64,000 nucleotides of DNA from Isoetes taiwanensis (GCA_021234155.1 JAJEKV010000063.1:2355442-2419441); one strand, 5' to 3'; shown: positions 11,554-24,366, counted from the first letter of the stretch. The notes: generated from the sequence alone by a model not told the origin. Translations and numbers: made by a program.

Positions 11554-13400
11554 ACAACTTATCCACATACCATCGATTGTCCCTTGCCTTTATAGTTCTT
11601 GAAGATTTAATCAATAAATCATACTTGTGACACCCCATTTGCATTCGGCAGGACAGCAAGCTGCTCTAAGGCTACTCATGGAATTCGGAGTTGCTACCTT
11701 TGATCTCTTTAGCATAAGTGACTTCGTCTATTTAGCTATGCTTCTTCATGCTGGCCGGCTCTTCCTTGTCTTGGTATGTCTTCATAGACCATGGTAGGCT
11801 ATGGGGTACGTTGTGTGTATCGTAGAGTATGTTCCTTACTCGAGATCTGGGTACGGCCCCATTCTTGGGCTACATTCCTTCATATAATGCTGAAGGTCTC
11901 CCTCCTTATCTGTTCTTGCCTCTTTAGGAGGCTTGCCCATCACTTCCTTAAAGTGGTTTGATGGCAGCGTCTTCTCAATCCTTTTTCCCCTTTCGCCGGA
12001 GGGTCGATGTGAAACCATTGGGTTCTTGTCTCAAATGGCCTCCTTAGGAGGGTGTGGAAACTACATTCAATTTGCGGGCTTGTAGATTATTCGAGAGTGG
12101 TACTCTTGAGGAAACTCCATCCACCTCCTTTGTCTTAGATTAAGGGAGTGGTTTAGCATTGAAGATATCTTGGAGACTTTGGTGATCTTGTATCTAATTG
12201 AAACTTTCTTTAACAGAGCCCAAACATCTCCAGTTCTCGGGGCCCTCGTAGCCAAAAGCTCTTGGTCATGAGTCGGGTGGCGTTGCTCACCCGCATCATT
12301 CATCTTCTTGAGCGTATCACATTACCCTTCCCTCACACATGAGGGGTACACTCCGATTGCTAGCTTGCTAACATCCCTTCTTGCTAACTGTCACTTTACA
12401 CCGGATCGATGGGATGAGGGACGGTCGCGTGGTTAATGCCTCTTTGAGCTTCTCAAAGGAGGCTTGGACTTTCTCGGTAATGCTGTCTAATCCTTCACCG
12501 TACATCTTTGGTGAGGTCGAGCGGAGGTAGCCAGACGATAATACCACCTTGAAGCCGAGGAAGCTTCTTACTTAGCCCACGTTCCTTGACCAGTCCACTA
12601 TAAACTTTCAATCTTTCTTGGGATGGTGGAATCCCTTCAAATGTTACCACATGTCCCAAATACTCCACTCGACATTGCGAAGTGGCGCGAAAGGTTGCGT
12701 GCAATCGATGCCGCCTTAGCTTCTCAAAACTCTTTGAGGTGCTGACGTGCTCTTCTATGGTCTTCGCCGCTAGGATGTCATGTCGGTAACAAATTCATCT
12801 AAAAATTCTCGAAGATATCATTCATCGGCATGAAGAGGTTGCTGGAAACGTTCGATAAGTCGAAAGGCATTCTGGTGAACTCATAGTGCCCATCTGCGCT
12901 GGTCCCGAAGGCGGTTTGTGGATACTTCTTCTACTCACTGTTGATGGTAGCAGGCCTTAGGTCAATTTTGGAAAGAACTTTTTGCTCCCGCGGAGCTGGT
13001 CCGTCAAGTCATCCGCCCCTTGGCAAGAACATATTTATTCTTTATCATTTGCTTATTGAGCTGGCGATAGTAAATTACACATCCTTAGACTTCCGTCTTT
13101 CTTCTTGGCAAAGAATGGGTGCTCCAAAAGGAGACAACTTGCTCTTATGAACCCAAGCTAAGCGGTTCTATGCTTGCTTCTTGAGCTCTACCGACTTTGG
13201 AGTGTACTCATCCCTATAGGGTGCCCTTGGTAGGTTTAGCATCGGAGCTGGTGGTTTATACTCTGCACACCTCTATAGAATTGTTGGCTGATGGATTTCT
13301 ACGTGAATACATCCACAGAAACTCCCTTAATGAGCCTTGCTATCGGCCTGGGCAAGCTGATTTAAACAGCTCACTTCCCTTCCAGCTTTGCTTGGGTCCT
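11554..13400 (-). pseudogene. Y' pol remnant: RT, RNase H and start of integrase
   Basis: Minus-strand reading gives RT near 12.5-13.3 kb (LHATFRATSQCRVEYLGHVV), RNase H and tether near 12.05-12.3 kb (HPTHDQELLA, RRWMEFPQEY), a linker matching Y (KRIEKTLPSN against KKIEESLPTD), and an integrase zinc-binding part near 11.65-11.85 kb (YDTHNVPH). The frame ends at 11554 in a DDE-core segment resembling VVVDKLSK of Y, where W inserted. The rest of Y' pol, including any chromodomain, lies left of the window. Multiple frameshifts. Confidence 0.75.
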
Positions 13401-15008
13401 TGGCCTCAATTTCAAAGATGTAATCCCACCCCTGTTTCTTATTATGCTTTTCTCAAAGCTGCTTCATAGAGATACATTGCATAGGTTATGCCACCTTTAC
13501 TATAGCCATCGATTTTCGTCACAGCCAGCGTCATAGAGATTTAGATTCTGGTCGCAATCTATTATAGTTTTTGCTAGCCTTAGGAACTCCATTCCTACTA
13601 TGAGGTCATATTTCCCAATGTCCATCCTTGACCCTTCGATAACTTGCTTCCACTAAGATCTATGTCAAAGCTGATTCTCCTCCCTTAGTATGGCGAGAAT
13701 GGCGCCGCTTGCCATAACTAGCCAGCACACAGGCAGGAATTCAATATCTTATTCTTCGCTGAGAGCAGCAAGCCTTGGAGACAACAAAGTTATGGGAACT
13801 ACTGTGTCTATCAAGACTATATATGAAGAAGCACTCTATGGTTTCTTATGATATTGTAGGCGGTTCTTAACTCCTTACTCAATGGTGCTAAATTTTATAC
13901 TCACCTTCCTGTAGAGTCTTACTAGGGTTCATTGGTACGCCTTCTTCTTCATCTCCCTCATTGATGATTCCCCAATCGGCAAGTTATTCGCTGCTGCATG
14001 AAGAACCCAATTATGCGTTGGTGCCACAAGTACGGAAACAAGGAAACACAATTCTCTATGCATTCTGTCTTTTCTCCTTTGGGATCTTTGTCTAGGAAAT
14101 CTAATTGACAGCCCCAGTCCTTCCACAATGGCTTACGGTCACCAAGATTTTCCATGAGCTTTTCCTTGATGCGGCCTCCTATTGTAGAGGCCACACATCT
14201 GGTTGATATTGCCACATTGTCTTTCTTTTGTGCCATTTGTTTTTGTCTTTGGGTCTTGGTACCTCACTAAAATTTGAAACTTTATCTGCCTCCCAACTAT
14301 TCTTGGGTTGATTGCCCTTACTAGCCTATTGATATTTGCTATTGGGAGGCCTCGATGCTCACCCATCACGCTTGCCTTTTACGGTTATCCTTGAGACATT
14401 CAATCGATCTGAACTCCTCCATATACTTGGCGACGGACCATTACTGGTCAACACGTAGAAGCTGCTGTATTTATACGCTGGGTAGGATCTCGGGACATAG
14501 TGCCGAGATACCTTCTTGTAAAATATCCTAAACACGCAATTGTTGCTTCTCAAACTTGTTTGACTTTATATACTTTCACCCCAAGTATTACATTGGCCTA
14601 TCAAGTTTCTTGAATTTGCCACCTTACCTATGTCCTTATCTTTTCATTCCACATAGAGTTTCCGAATTCTTCCATCTCATCCAACCATGCTTGACCTCCA
14701 TACGTGACTTCATCCTTACGAAACATCCCACATTTCTTGTCTTCAAACAATGCTCATTGCACTTTAATACACCTTCTTTTGGTGATACATTTTGTCTTCA
14801 TTCTTGTTTACGCCTTGCGATGTATATCGACTCACTTTGGCCGAACTACTTCAGGATCCGCAAATGCGAGTCTTTTGTCTGTTGAAGTACCGGAAGAGAT
14901 GGAACTCTTCGGTCTCTTCTTTTCCTCTTCTATCCTTCTCGGCTGCTGATTTTCTTCCCTTTACGTTTGAGGCTTCGTCTATACCCTCACGGGAGGTGGT
15001 GGAGGTGG
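13400..15008 (-). pseudogene. Y' gag 3' part and protease remnant
   Basis: The protease-end motif MDIGKYDLIVGMEFL, about 13.55-13.63 kb on the minus strand, matches MGIGKYDLIIGMEYL of Y. Upstream, 13.96-14.37 kb has a zinc-knuckle-like stretch (CGNINQMCGLYNRRPHQGK), and 14.4-15.0 kb has degraded capsid sequence. It resumes Y' gag on the far side of Z. No long open frame survives. Confidence 0.6.
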
Positions 15009-15013
15009 TGGTG
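15009..15013. repeat. Z target-site duplication, left copy
   Basis: TGGTG here and at 21823-21827 flank element Z exactly, and define its ends. Confidence 0.75.
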
Positions 15014-15954
15014 TGTCACGCAGCTGTCTGCGGCTTCGGAACAGAGAGGCCTGGTCTGCCCACTCCACAAACTCCACGGGGTTTCCCCCACGTGAGTGGA
15101 TTAATCTTCCAGAGACTAATCGAGGAAGCCTAGCTTCCTCTTGATTCTTTCTAAAGATGAATAATCCTTTAACCTGCAAAAGGATTGACGAGAATTATCT
15201 CCGGAGATAATTCTTTGGTTACGTTGTAGTTACTTTGCCAATCAATGCTAGTTAATCAATACAAGCAATGCCTTTGTATTTCCAAAATACAAGCAAAGCC
15301 CTTGCAATAAGAAACCAAGAAATGCTGCAAGCCACACAGTAATAATCAACCCAAAAAGTTCTTGATTCTTACTTGACCTTGATGTAAATTGTAGCAAAAG
15401 AGCAGGAAACTCCTCTTGGGTGGTTGGGCTGAAATGCTTTGGATCGGCAAAGGTCGGCCTACACAAGATATGAGATTACAAGCTTTTGAAATTCGTGGGT
15501 CTATCAAAAGCACTCTTTTGGCTTTAAGTAGAATGAGTTGAAATCTTGTGCATGATCTGCTCAGTTTAGATCATACCAGTGTCAATCATGCCACGGCATG
15601 GCCATCAAGAGAGAATCCGACATAACATTTGGATCAACCATGTATCAAAAAGCATTCGAACCTCAAGCTAATTCCCTATTGGTTCATTCAAACCAATAGT
15701 ATCGTTATCCGCATTGGCTTCTTTAACATTTATATTAATGTTACAAAAGGAACCATAGCTAATATTTAATGATGACATTAAATGTTTGTGCCCCAAGATA
15801 ACCACTTTATACCCCAAACACGTCCCCATAGCCCGATTACGAGCTTATAGTGCGCATATAACCACTATATGCCCCATTTGTAATATATCGGCGTACCCAG
15901 TGCTCATGGACCTCAGAGTGAGTCGTAAAATACCCTGAGGAAACACATGTAACA
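15014..15954 (-). repeat. Z 3' LTR
   Basis: Pairs with 20865-21822. Shared blocks include 'aaaaggattgacga', 'ggagataattctttggtt', 'ccctattggttcattcaaac' and 'catagcccgattacgagctta'. On the minus strand it begins TGTTACATGTG, preceded by the purine tract GAGGAGGGAGGAAT (15955-15968). Confidence 0.88.
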
Positions 15955-18900
15955 ATTCCTCCCTCCTCTAAGACCTTGTCCTCAAGGTATTTAATTAGTT
16001 GAGGTGAAACGTACGAACTCGCCAGAGCTCCCATGTGGCGTCCTCGGGGTGGCCACTACTTCCTGGGCAAATGTTCTGCAACATCTACATTGCTTGTTCG
16101 CAGACTCTTTATCCAAAGATTACGGCGTTACAGTTTAAGACAAAGCGGTATACTCGGGATAACCACGTATCGGTATCTGGTATAACACGCTTGGGTTGAC
16201 TTGCCGACCAGGATTTGGAGTCACTTGGTACTGTGTAATATCTCGATAAAGGTGCATTCTAGAACTTTTATATATATTTTGGTCTCCGGTAGCATTATCT
16301 TTATCTTAACTTTGAATATTAATGCATCCTTGACTTTTATTTTTTGACACATGCTAGTTTTAATAAAAAATAAAAATGAAAAGTACCGATTAAAATACCT
16401 AGTGTATGTACTTTGCGGGTTCAAAGTGGTACACCTAACATCTTTTACGTAAGCTCAACTCATATGCCATTGGACCTATTCTTTTCAAATTTTAAAGGGT
16501 CATAGGCATATGTGAAATAAAAAGCTAGGCACCGTCCTTTCACTAGAGGGTCGTAAACTATTCACCCCTTAGTGAAGAGATAGACCACTCTCTCGAAAAG
16601 ACATAGTCTCTTCCTTATGAGACATCCGTCCTGTATTAGCGATGAACTTATATCAATCTGGCCTTCTGCAAATTCAGCTTGCATTGTGTGATATGGCATC
16701 CATATTCCACAGTTGCTTCGCTTTGAGATACTTGTGCATCCCAAAAATAATTTAGGGTTCCTACCACCATCCCTTAGCCACAAAAGGTGTCATCTTGATA
16801 CGATATGATGACTTTATTGTTGTGAAGCAAATTCAAAGTAGGGCAAAATAATCCTCCCACTTAGATTGTTTTTCATGTTGAAACTTCTCAACATATCCTC
16901 AGGGATCATGTTGATTCTCTCGATTTGTCCATCGATTGCGGATGATTCCCACTACTCGCCGCCGTATTTTTAACCCTTCATCGGGGTCTCTCCAAAATTG
17001 ACGGCGTTTGGTATCTATCACTTATAATAGATAGCGGAAACCCAAATGTCGGGAACCATCACGCATGTAAAATTGCGGCTATGTCGAATCGTAGCATCAC
17101 CCTTAGGTATAAACTTAACATGCCAGTCAAACAATCAACCACTACTAATATCTGGGTGTCTTTGCTTAGCCGATCATGATAATGAGACTATAAAGTCCAT
17201 ACTCACACATTCCACCTTCATTGGAGTCTTTGAATGCCGTTGTAATGAGCAAGAGATCTTGCCATGGTGAAACTTTCATGACGACACAAACAATATGAAA
17301 CCCATCTGTTTCGCTGGTCTTGAAAACCAGCCAATAATATTGCCTTTTAACGACTCATAGGTTTTCATTCACTTATTACTTGACTTGGCCAAAATTGTCA
17401 TGATAACTCACGGATAATTGCTTCACCGCAATTCTTAGTATAAAGAACATACTTCCCTTATAGAAGTATAACCCTTCTTGCTCAGTCCACCAATCCCAGG
17501 TTTTGGTATTTGCGGTCTTCGGTCCTTTGCATCGCATCCCCTAAATCCTCTGGAAGGTCATTCTCCATGATAGCAAGGAAACATTCACATACTTAATCCT
17601 TGATAAACATCAGCTAAAGGTTATTCTTCCAGGCCGTATGTAATACTAAAAATATGAAATTCATGGAGAAAATCAAGCCATCTAGCACACTAGAGCTAAT
17701 CTCGGCTTGACTTTGCAAAACCTCAGGAGGTTTTATGATAAATTATAAGCGACAAACTTGCGTGGTTCTTGCCACTTCTCAAGTAATGCCTCCACGTTTT
17801 AGGCGTGAACTATAGCCAATAGTTCTTGCTCATGTGTTATAGTCCCTTTCAATGAAATTAAGTTTCGACTTTTCATAAACCACTACCCAGGCCTTCTTTG
17901 CATTAATACGACTATTGCTTGACCGCATGGCTTGTCGGTATAAACCTCAAAGGATTCATTAAGATGTTCGAGACACTTTGGTATGGGGCTACTAACTAAC
18001 AACCTTTTGACAAACTCAAAGCTTCTTGTTGTCTTTCTCCCATATATACTCACGATCTTTCTTCATCGGATCATGGTGGAGCTACTACTTTTAAAAATTT
18101 TGGCACAAATTTTCTATAATACATAATAAGGCAGAAAACTTCTCAACTCGGAAACATTTTGGTGGTAGCTAGTCTTGCCTTCTTGCACACCTTCTACTTT
18201 GAGATCACGACACTCCCTCCCAGAAAGAATGTGTCCAAGGTATCACGACCCTTTGCTTAAGAAAATTACCTTGGATATCTTAGCATAAAGTTTGAGTTTG
18301 AAGAGTTTGCAATATTTGCCAAATGAGCAAAATTATATTCAAATGTTTGTGAATATGCGATCATATCACGCCGAGAAACACCTCGACAAACTTATCAAGT
18401 ATTAGAATACTTGATTCATCGACCTCATAAAGGTTGCGGGAGGCGTTTGTGAGACAAGCAGCCACTATGAACTCATAGTGCCCTTGATGAGTTCTAAAAC
18501 GTCTTAGGTTCATCACCTTCCAGAATCCTAATTTGATGGTATCCCACTACGCAAATCAATCTTAGTAGAACCATTTGCAAAAATCCACCAAGTCGATCTA
18601 GAATATCATCTATTCTAGGTAATGGATATCTATTATCTTTGATAGTTGCTTTGTTAAGGGCCGCGACTTCCGATTACATTACATAGTCTGAGTCCTTTTC
18701 TTAACCGACAAAGTGGACTGCATAAAGCGATTTACTAGGCCTAATCCCTAGCGGCGGGTTCTATAACTTGATGAGCTTCCTCTAACTCTAGAGGACTAGG
18801 GCGATATAGACGCACCATTGGCTTAACCTGAGGTTCAAAACACAATTTCATGCCAACTCCAGGAAGGTGGCCCTTTAGAGCATGCTCTTACGGGAACACG

Positions 18901-19450
18901 TCTTTAAATCTTTCCAAAGATTTTTGTAATTCTTGATTTACATAGAACTAGTTTAATGAGCATCCATGGGTGCAGACTTAACCACGAACATGAGGCATGG
19001 TGCCATCAAATAAAACATCGTTTTGCCTCGATTGGCAGACAACAATTTTCAGGCCCTACATAAGGTAGCCATGGGCGTTGTTTTCTTTGGTGAGGAAATT
19101 GATCATTACGGTATGGGATGGCCATAAAAATTGTTGAGCTTTTTGCAACCAACTGGATTCCCGGAATCACATCGTATGGTTTAGCTTAGCAATATAAAAT
19201 CAATGACCATAAGAGGCGACATCACAGTCTCATATCCACCAACTAAAATGACGCCCTTGATGATGGTCTTGAGTCTGAAGACCAATTTAAGTCTCAATAA
19301 CATGAGGATGCCTCGTTTGAAACAAGCCGACTCCTCTACACGCTGGAAATAAAGTTGTGAGTACCCCACAGAATCAGTCAAGACAATCAGGAGTCCTTAC
19401 CATTGGTCCTTCCTAACACCACATGTGGCATAGCTTGTGTGGGACTTACC
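15955..19450 (-). pseudogene. Z pol remnant (protease to integrase, chromodomain trace)
   Basis: The reverse complement of about 18.8-18.4 kb reads VRLYRPSPLELEEAHQ and then stretches like RLRKGLRLCN, equivalent to the RT entry region (SP.ELEELK, KKDGTLRMCNDYR). About 17.2-16.9 kb gives an integrase core with VECVSMDFI and DGQIERINMI, containing a catalytic Asp and Glu. Around 16.05 kb, GHPEDATWEL and YLEDKVLEEGG resemble a chromodomain tail. Stops and indels are frequent, and the domains were recognised by short motifs only. Confidence 0.6.
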
Positions 19451-20700
19451 ATGTGTCCTCTTCCACCGAGCAATCCGCCGATAATAGTTCCTCCGTCCTG
19501 CGCCCTTGGAGGTACTGCTGGCTTTCCTTCTTATCTTTTGGCTGTACAGTCCTAGAGGCATAATGCCCTTGATCCCCGCGATTGTATCCCTTGGGATGTC
19601 TAGTTTAACACTGGCCTCCTTTCAGAAACTTATCATCCGCTTTTCGCCAGCGGTTACTGCGCTTTTGGAAGGCCGGTCTGAGAGGCACCCCCTTCCTCTT
19701 TGCCTTCCATTCAGCAATTCTTTGGGCTGGGACTCCTCCTGCCAACTGACTTCCTGGCGGGTTCTGCGGCTCGAGCTGGTGGCTGGGCTTGAGGGTGGCG
19801 TATACTTGAATATTGGCATCTTTGGCCCATTCACGAATGATCAACCCCTCTGATCCAGGTTGTGGTGTAAGCCGCGAGAAATAATTCCATACATAATCCC
19901 TTTGCGAGTCCCAGTGCACGGTTTCCTCAAGCTGTCAAGACATGTCACGGTCATGGTGAGGAGCATGCTCTTGCACCGAGATAACTTACAAGTTTAAACC
20001 CAAGTCGTGGCTCATCCATCTCTTGGTGTGGGTGTCCCACCATTGATTAGCCCAATCCTTAAACTGTTGGCGGCATCACAATGGCAGGCGGGCTCGCTTT
20101 CACTGTTGCCTTAAAATAAAACTTCATTTGGTTAAACGAACGCCCGGCTTGCTCACGGGTAACATCCTTCCCATAGTCTGGCATTTTAACCGGTTCGGGG
20201 CGATCTCCCTCTTCGGCAGTTCTCCCGGAGAATCCCTCGGATAGGTTATTACGCTAATTCATGTTTACTTGAGGATCTCGGTACGCTCAAGTTGCTGCTA
20301 ATAACCCCTCCCAGCAGGCATCATTTCTGAGTTCTCTTGCTTGACCCCGGAGCCCTCTGGCGGCACCTGCGCTGCAAGTACTCCGCCGTTGGACATCGGA
20401 CGTTGTTCTCGGGCATTTCCTCGGGAAGCCCAGGTGCTCCATGCTCTTGAAATTTTCCCAGTTTCCTTGGCGTTGCAGCCCTCACGAGTTTTCTCAAACT
20501 CTTCATTGAGGTGATGGGTCCTACATTTCCAATGGTTCCCTCAGTTGCATTGTTTTGAGGGGTTTCCTACGAAAGGGTTTATATTACAGAGTTCTCCGAG
20601 ATCATTCTCCTTCATATTCTATTCTATTCATTTCTATTCTGTTCTATTCTTGGTAACCCTTTGCAGGGTTCCATTTAGCCATCTTCTTGGCTCAACTCTG
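19451..20700 (-). pseudogene. Z gag remnant
   Basis: The longest open stretch, 19605-19919 on the minus strand, reads REWAKDANIQVYATLKPSHQ and then a basic, Pro-rich part (PAQRIAEWKAKRKGVPL). It ends in GGQC, followed by a broken CCHC-type segment. This is typical of the C-terminal half of gypsy gag (nucleocapsid). The N-terminal half towards 20.7 kb is Arg/Pro-rich and broken. Confidence 0.5.
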
Positions 20701-20841
20701 CCGCAAATTCAAATTTGGTGATCATCATCGGATGGATGTCTACGAAAATGGCGATATTCCTCATGTTGAGGTGGACTTCTGGCATGCCATCCTTTTGGCT
20801 GCCCATACTATTGGAACATTCTCAGGTGCGATACTTGTTAT

Positions 20842-20854
20842 GCTCACGATACCA
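20842..20854 (-). other. Z primer-binding site candidate
   Basis: On the minus strand TGGTATCGTGAGC lies 10 bp inside the 5' LTR boundary. It resembles TGGTATCAGAGC, the iMet-type PBS used by Y and Y'. The mismatches make this tentative. Confidence 0.5.
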
Positions 20855-20864
20855 AAATTGTCCT

Positions 20865-21822
20865 TGTGACAATCTTTTGCGACTTCCCAGACAACGGGGA
20901 AAGGCCGCGGTCTACCGCCCTCCACAAACTCCCAGTTCCCCACGATAGATGGGATTAATCTCGAGACTAATCAGGAAGCCTAACTGCCTCTGATTCTTTC
21001 CTTAAAGAAATCATTTGTACAAAAGGATTGACGAATTATCTCCCGGAGATAATTCTTTGGTTGCAGTTATGATCGCTGCGATCAATGCTACTTCTGCAAT
21101 CCAATACAAGCAATGCCTTTGTATTCCAAATACAAGCAAAGCCCTTGCAATAAGCAAACCGAAATGCTTGCAAGCCACACAAGCAATAATCAGCAAGAAA
21201 AGTTCTTCCGATTCTTCCCACAACCACCTAGTGGTGTAGCAAAGAGCCAGAAACTCCTCTACTGGGTCGGATTTGGGCTGAAATGCTTTGATTCAGCAAA
21301 AGGAATTCAGCCTACACAAAAGTAGCAGAGATTACAAGCTTTGGAAATTCGTGGGTCTATCGAAAGCACTCTTTTTGGCTTTAAATAGGACCGATTTGGG
21401 CTCTAACATGCATGATCTATCAGTTTAGATCATACCCAGGTGTCAATCATGCCCTGGCATGCATCCAAGAGAGGAATCCGGTCTGCTGTAGTTGGATCAG
21501 CCATGTATCAGAAAAGCATTCGAGCCTTTCCAAGCGAATTCCCTATTGGTTCATTCAAACCAATAGTATCGTGCCACGTGGCTTCCTTTAACATTTATAT
21601 TAATGTTACAAGGAACCATAGCTAATGTTTTATTGATAACATTAAATGTTGTGCCCCTAGGGCCAACTTTGCTAACCCCTGAATGTCCCCATAGCCCGAT
21701 TACGAGCTTATGGTCCGCCGCATAGCCACTATGCCCCCGGCATGCTATCGACAGTACCCCCGTGCTCATGGATATCCGTCAGGAGTCCGTAAAAACGACC
21801 ACCCCTGGAAGCACCTGTAACA
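20865..21822 (-). repeat. Z 5' LTR
   Basis: 958 bp against 941 bp for its partner. It is bounded on the minus strand by TGTTACAGGTG and by GATTGTCACA at the inner edge. It lies directly against TSD copy TGGTG (21823-21827). Confidence 0.88.
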
Positions 21823-21827
21823 TGGTG

Positions 21828-22372
21828 GAGGTCCATACTCTTGAGCATGCATTAGTGGTGTTGCCCACTGTAGTAACTGCTGCATCTGATTCCTCATCTG
21901 AGCCAACCTTACATTTACTGTTTCAACTGTCATGTCTTGTTCGTCATCGTGTTCCCGGCCGAACAAGTTCCTGTGTTGCCACTGCTGCTGCCGGCCTTGG
22001 CCTTGAGACCCTGAACCGGTGTTCCTGGCTGCAAGTATTGGTCATCAATGTTGTTATTGAAGTTATACATCACATGACATCATTTACAGGTCAATTATTG
22101 TTAACCATGAAAAGAAATCAAGTTGAAATTCAACTTTTAAGTTAACAATGAGTTACAATAATTAATGTGTTAAACTTGTACATTATAGGGAAATATGTAA
22201 TAGTACATAGAAATCTCAAGACATATTTTTTAATACATTTAATGTACATGGACGCAATAATTGTTCATCGGCGAGAGCCCTTCATTGATTTGAAGAAGTT
22301 CTTCACATCCTTAAGTCGAAGGCCCTTGCCGACGTTCCGCAAGATGTTCCTGGAAGATCCACCTTTGAGAGC
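21828..22372 (-). pseudogene. Y' gag N-terminal fragment and spacer
   Basis: On the minus strand 21766-21966 reads FGREHDDEQDMTVETVNVRL and then AQMRNQMQQLLQ, a hydrophilic, Gln-rich start typical of gag. It breaks off where Z inserted. The interval up to the end of ORF2 is AT-rich with no other coding signal. Confidence 0.5.
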
Positions 22373-23793
22373 TCAAGCCATTTGAGGTGGAGGGAGTGGA
22401 GGTGTTGTTGCCGCAACGACCGTCATTGGTGCGTCTCTCAAGTGGCCCCTGGCGAAGTTAAAGCTATAGAGGACCACGGATCTCTTGAAAAGAATGATGT
22501 GATCCGTGTTGCTGCTCAGCTTGGAGTGCTGTCCGAAGCCTGAGGGCGCTATGAGGAGCGCCACGGCTTCCTCTCCTCGCGGGCTGAACTCCTTGTGAAA
22601 GACTATCAGCTGCCCCTGACTGAGGACTGGAAGATAGTATCGAAGCGCCTTTCCCCTTCCTATGGTATGAGTACCTGTGCCCTTTCTTTGAGCCGCTCCA
22701 CCGTAGACGTCCAATGCTAGGATGTCTTCATGATCCCTCCACATGGTGGTTGCACTATCCAGATTGATGTTGCTGGATCCCTCCCACATACTTCGCGATC
22801 GAACGGTTCGGTTAGAGCTCGGTCCCTTCCCTGGTCTATACAACCTGCTTTGGATTTCTTGAAATTCTTCCCCTGGGATGATTGGCTGTTGTCGATGATA
22901 AATTTTCCTTATGTATTCGTAAGCGACGATGTCGGACATCGTCTCGCCGGTGTAGGAGTGTCGCTCTGCTACTTCCCTTGGGACTTCTTGATAGGTGTAA
23001 TCGATGAAGTCGCTATGCTGTTCCTTTGCAATCAAACCTAAGAGCTCGTCGATTCTGAGCCCCTCTTCTTGGTAGTATGGGAGGTTGAGGATGTCATTTG
23101 CCAATATGTACTCTTCCCCTTCAATTACTATCGACGATGGAGTTGTGATGCCGATTGGTGGTTCGTTGGCCTGTCTGATGTCATCATCATGCCTTGCTAT
23201 TTGTCTCTCCATTCTTGCCGCCTCTCTGCTCTCCCAATCTGGGTTTTCTTCCCCTAGCTGCTCATAATCCTGCTCAATCTGGAATGCTCCCAATGCCGTG
23301 CCATGGTACTTGTACTTTGTTGATTCAATTTCATGGATCTGGCCTTGCTCCATTCTTGTATTGAGTGGCGCTAGGTCCAACGGCTGGATCGAAGGCTCCC
23401 CCACCCTTTTGACGGCCCTGTACTGCATAAATAAGGTGAGGGCCGCATGCGCCGAAATATACCTATGTCTGTGGGCCTTACAACTCATGTAATCTGGCAT
23501 ATCCTTCGTCCTGTCCCACAGCTGCCCCTTGACTCTAGATCCCCCCCCTCCCCCCCAATGGCTTGGCTCAGTGACTCTAAAGATACCCACTTTTCTCCCC
23601 TAGGGGAAAGGCTAATTTCCCAGGGTAAGATCTGCTGGTCATACTGGCAAACTATATCGGTATAGTAAGGGGTTCTGGTCAGGGTTGCATGAAGGTCAAA
23701 GAGATGATCAAACACATGGAAGGCCTCTTCAGCAGGGAAATCACGGATGTGGTTGGCACTGTCGTACCATTGAACAAAGTTCGTGGGCGCCAT
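22373..23793 (-). CDS. Y' accessory ORF2, unknown function, one frameshift
   Basis: Starts MAPTNFVQWYDSANHIRDF at 23793. It continues in a second frame from about 23.55 kb to a stop at 22373, giving roughly 470 codons once a frame change near a C-rich run at 23540-23560 is allowed. I recognise no domain. Visible features are an acidic middle with many Tyr (DFIDYTYQEVPREV), a hydrophobic beta-rich C-terminal third (RYYLPVLSQGQLIVFH) and a Pro-rich end. There is no signal peptide or clear membrane segment. It lies between the H3-like gene and gag on the sense strand of Y'. The homologue in Y (36976-38303) shows it is a regular part of the family, not a chance ORF. It has its own TATA-like motif upstream. 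It could be a gag-related or regulatory protein. Confidence 0.75.
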
Positions 23794-23903
23794 TGAGCAG
23801 AGATAGATGTAGAAGATGGCTTGGAAGAACTGACAAAAACTTGGAAAATCGCCTAAGATGGTGAGAGCAAGTTTGGTGAAGGGAAAATGGCAAATGAGGT
23901 CCC

Positions 23904-23912
23904 CTTATATAG
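23904..23912 (-). promoter_or_regulatory. TATA box upstream of Y' ORF2
   Basis: CTATATAAG on the minus strand lies about 115 bp upstream of the ORF2 ATG. The Y copy has CTATAAATA at the matching distance (36858-36866). This suggests separate transcription of ORF2. Confidence 0.55.
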
Positions 23913-24079
23913 ACTAAGGCTGCCTATGTTTCCGTGCACAAGGGTTCTTGATCAAACAGGCCTTTGTTCGAAGGCTATGGATCTCCAAATAAGGTAACAT
24001 AAAGTGCAAATTTAAGCAAAACAAGTCAAGGAACACTACATCGCAATTTGTTGGGTCAAATTTGGGCAATTCATGGTCA

Positions 24080-24366
24080 AACTAGGTCGACTCGGGTCAC
24101 TTCGCGCGAAAGGGGCCTGCATCGCGAACGCAGAGGCGTTTGGCGCGGAGTGACTGGAGTGGGCTGATTTCTATGCAAAACAAACATTTCTAAGGGTTGT
24201 AAGATAGTGAAATGCCTATTTGGATCAATTCTAGGCTAGCTAGCAACTTGTTTCATGCTAATTGGACATCTAAAAGTGTAAGTTTACGCGACTCGAGTGG
24301 CTTCGTGCGAAAGGGGCCTGCATCGCGAACGCAGAGGCGTTTGGCGCGGAGTGACCGGAGTGGGTC
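24080..24366. repeat. Pair of direct repeats between H3-like gene and ORF2 (Y')
   Basis: Two copies of about 78 bp, at roughly 24086-24163 and 24289-24366, share 'gcgaaaggggcctgcatcgc' and 'gcagaggcgtttggcgcgg' almost unchanged. They are GC-rich in an AT-rich spacer. A different direct repeat occupies the same position in Y. Possible regulatory repeats of the ORF2 promoter. Confidence 0.75.

Larger units (their letters stand above)
15014..21822 (-). mobile_element. Z: decayed Ty3/gypsy chromovirus-like retrotransposon
   Basis: A 6.8 kb element on the minus strand, inserted in Y' gag. The parts are 5' LTR 20865-21822, PBS-like GCTCACGATACCA at 20842-20854, gag 19.5-20.7 kb, pol 16.0-19.4 kb, a purine tract, and 3' LTR 15014-15954. 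The LTRs begin TGTTACA on the minus strand, and a TGGTG TSD flanks the element. An EDATWE-like stretch near 16.0 kb suggests a C-terminal chromodomain. All genes are broken. Confidence 0.85.

Noticed and set aside
22730-23492. Several plus-strand ORFs of 60-103 codons
   Set aside because: All lie antisense to ORF2 and have no features of their own.
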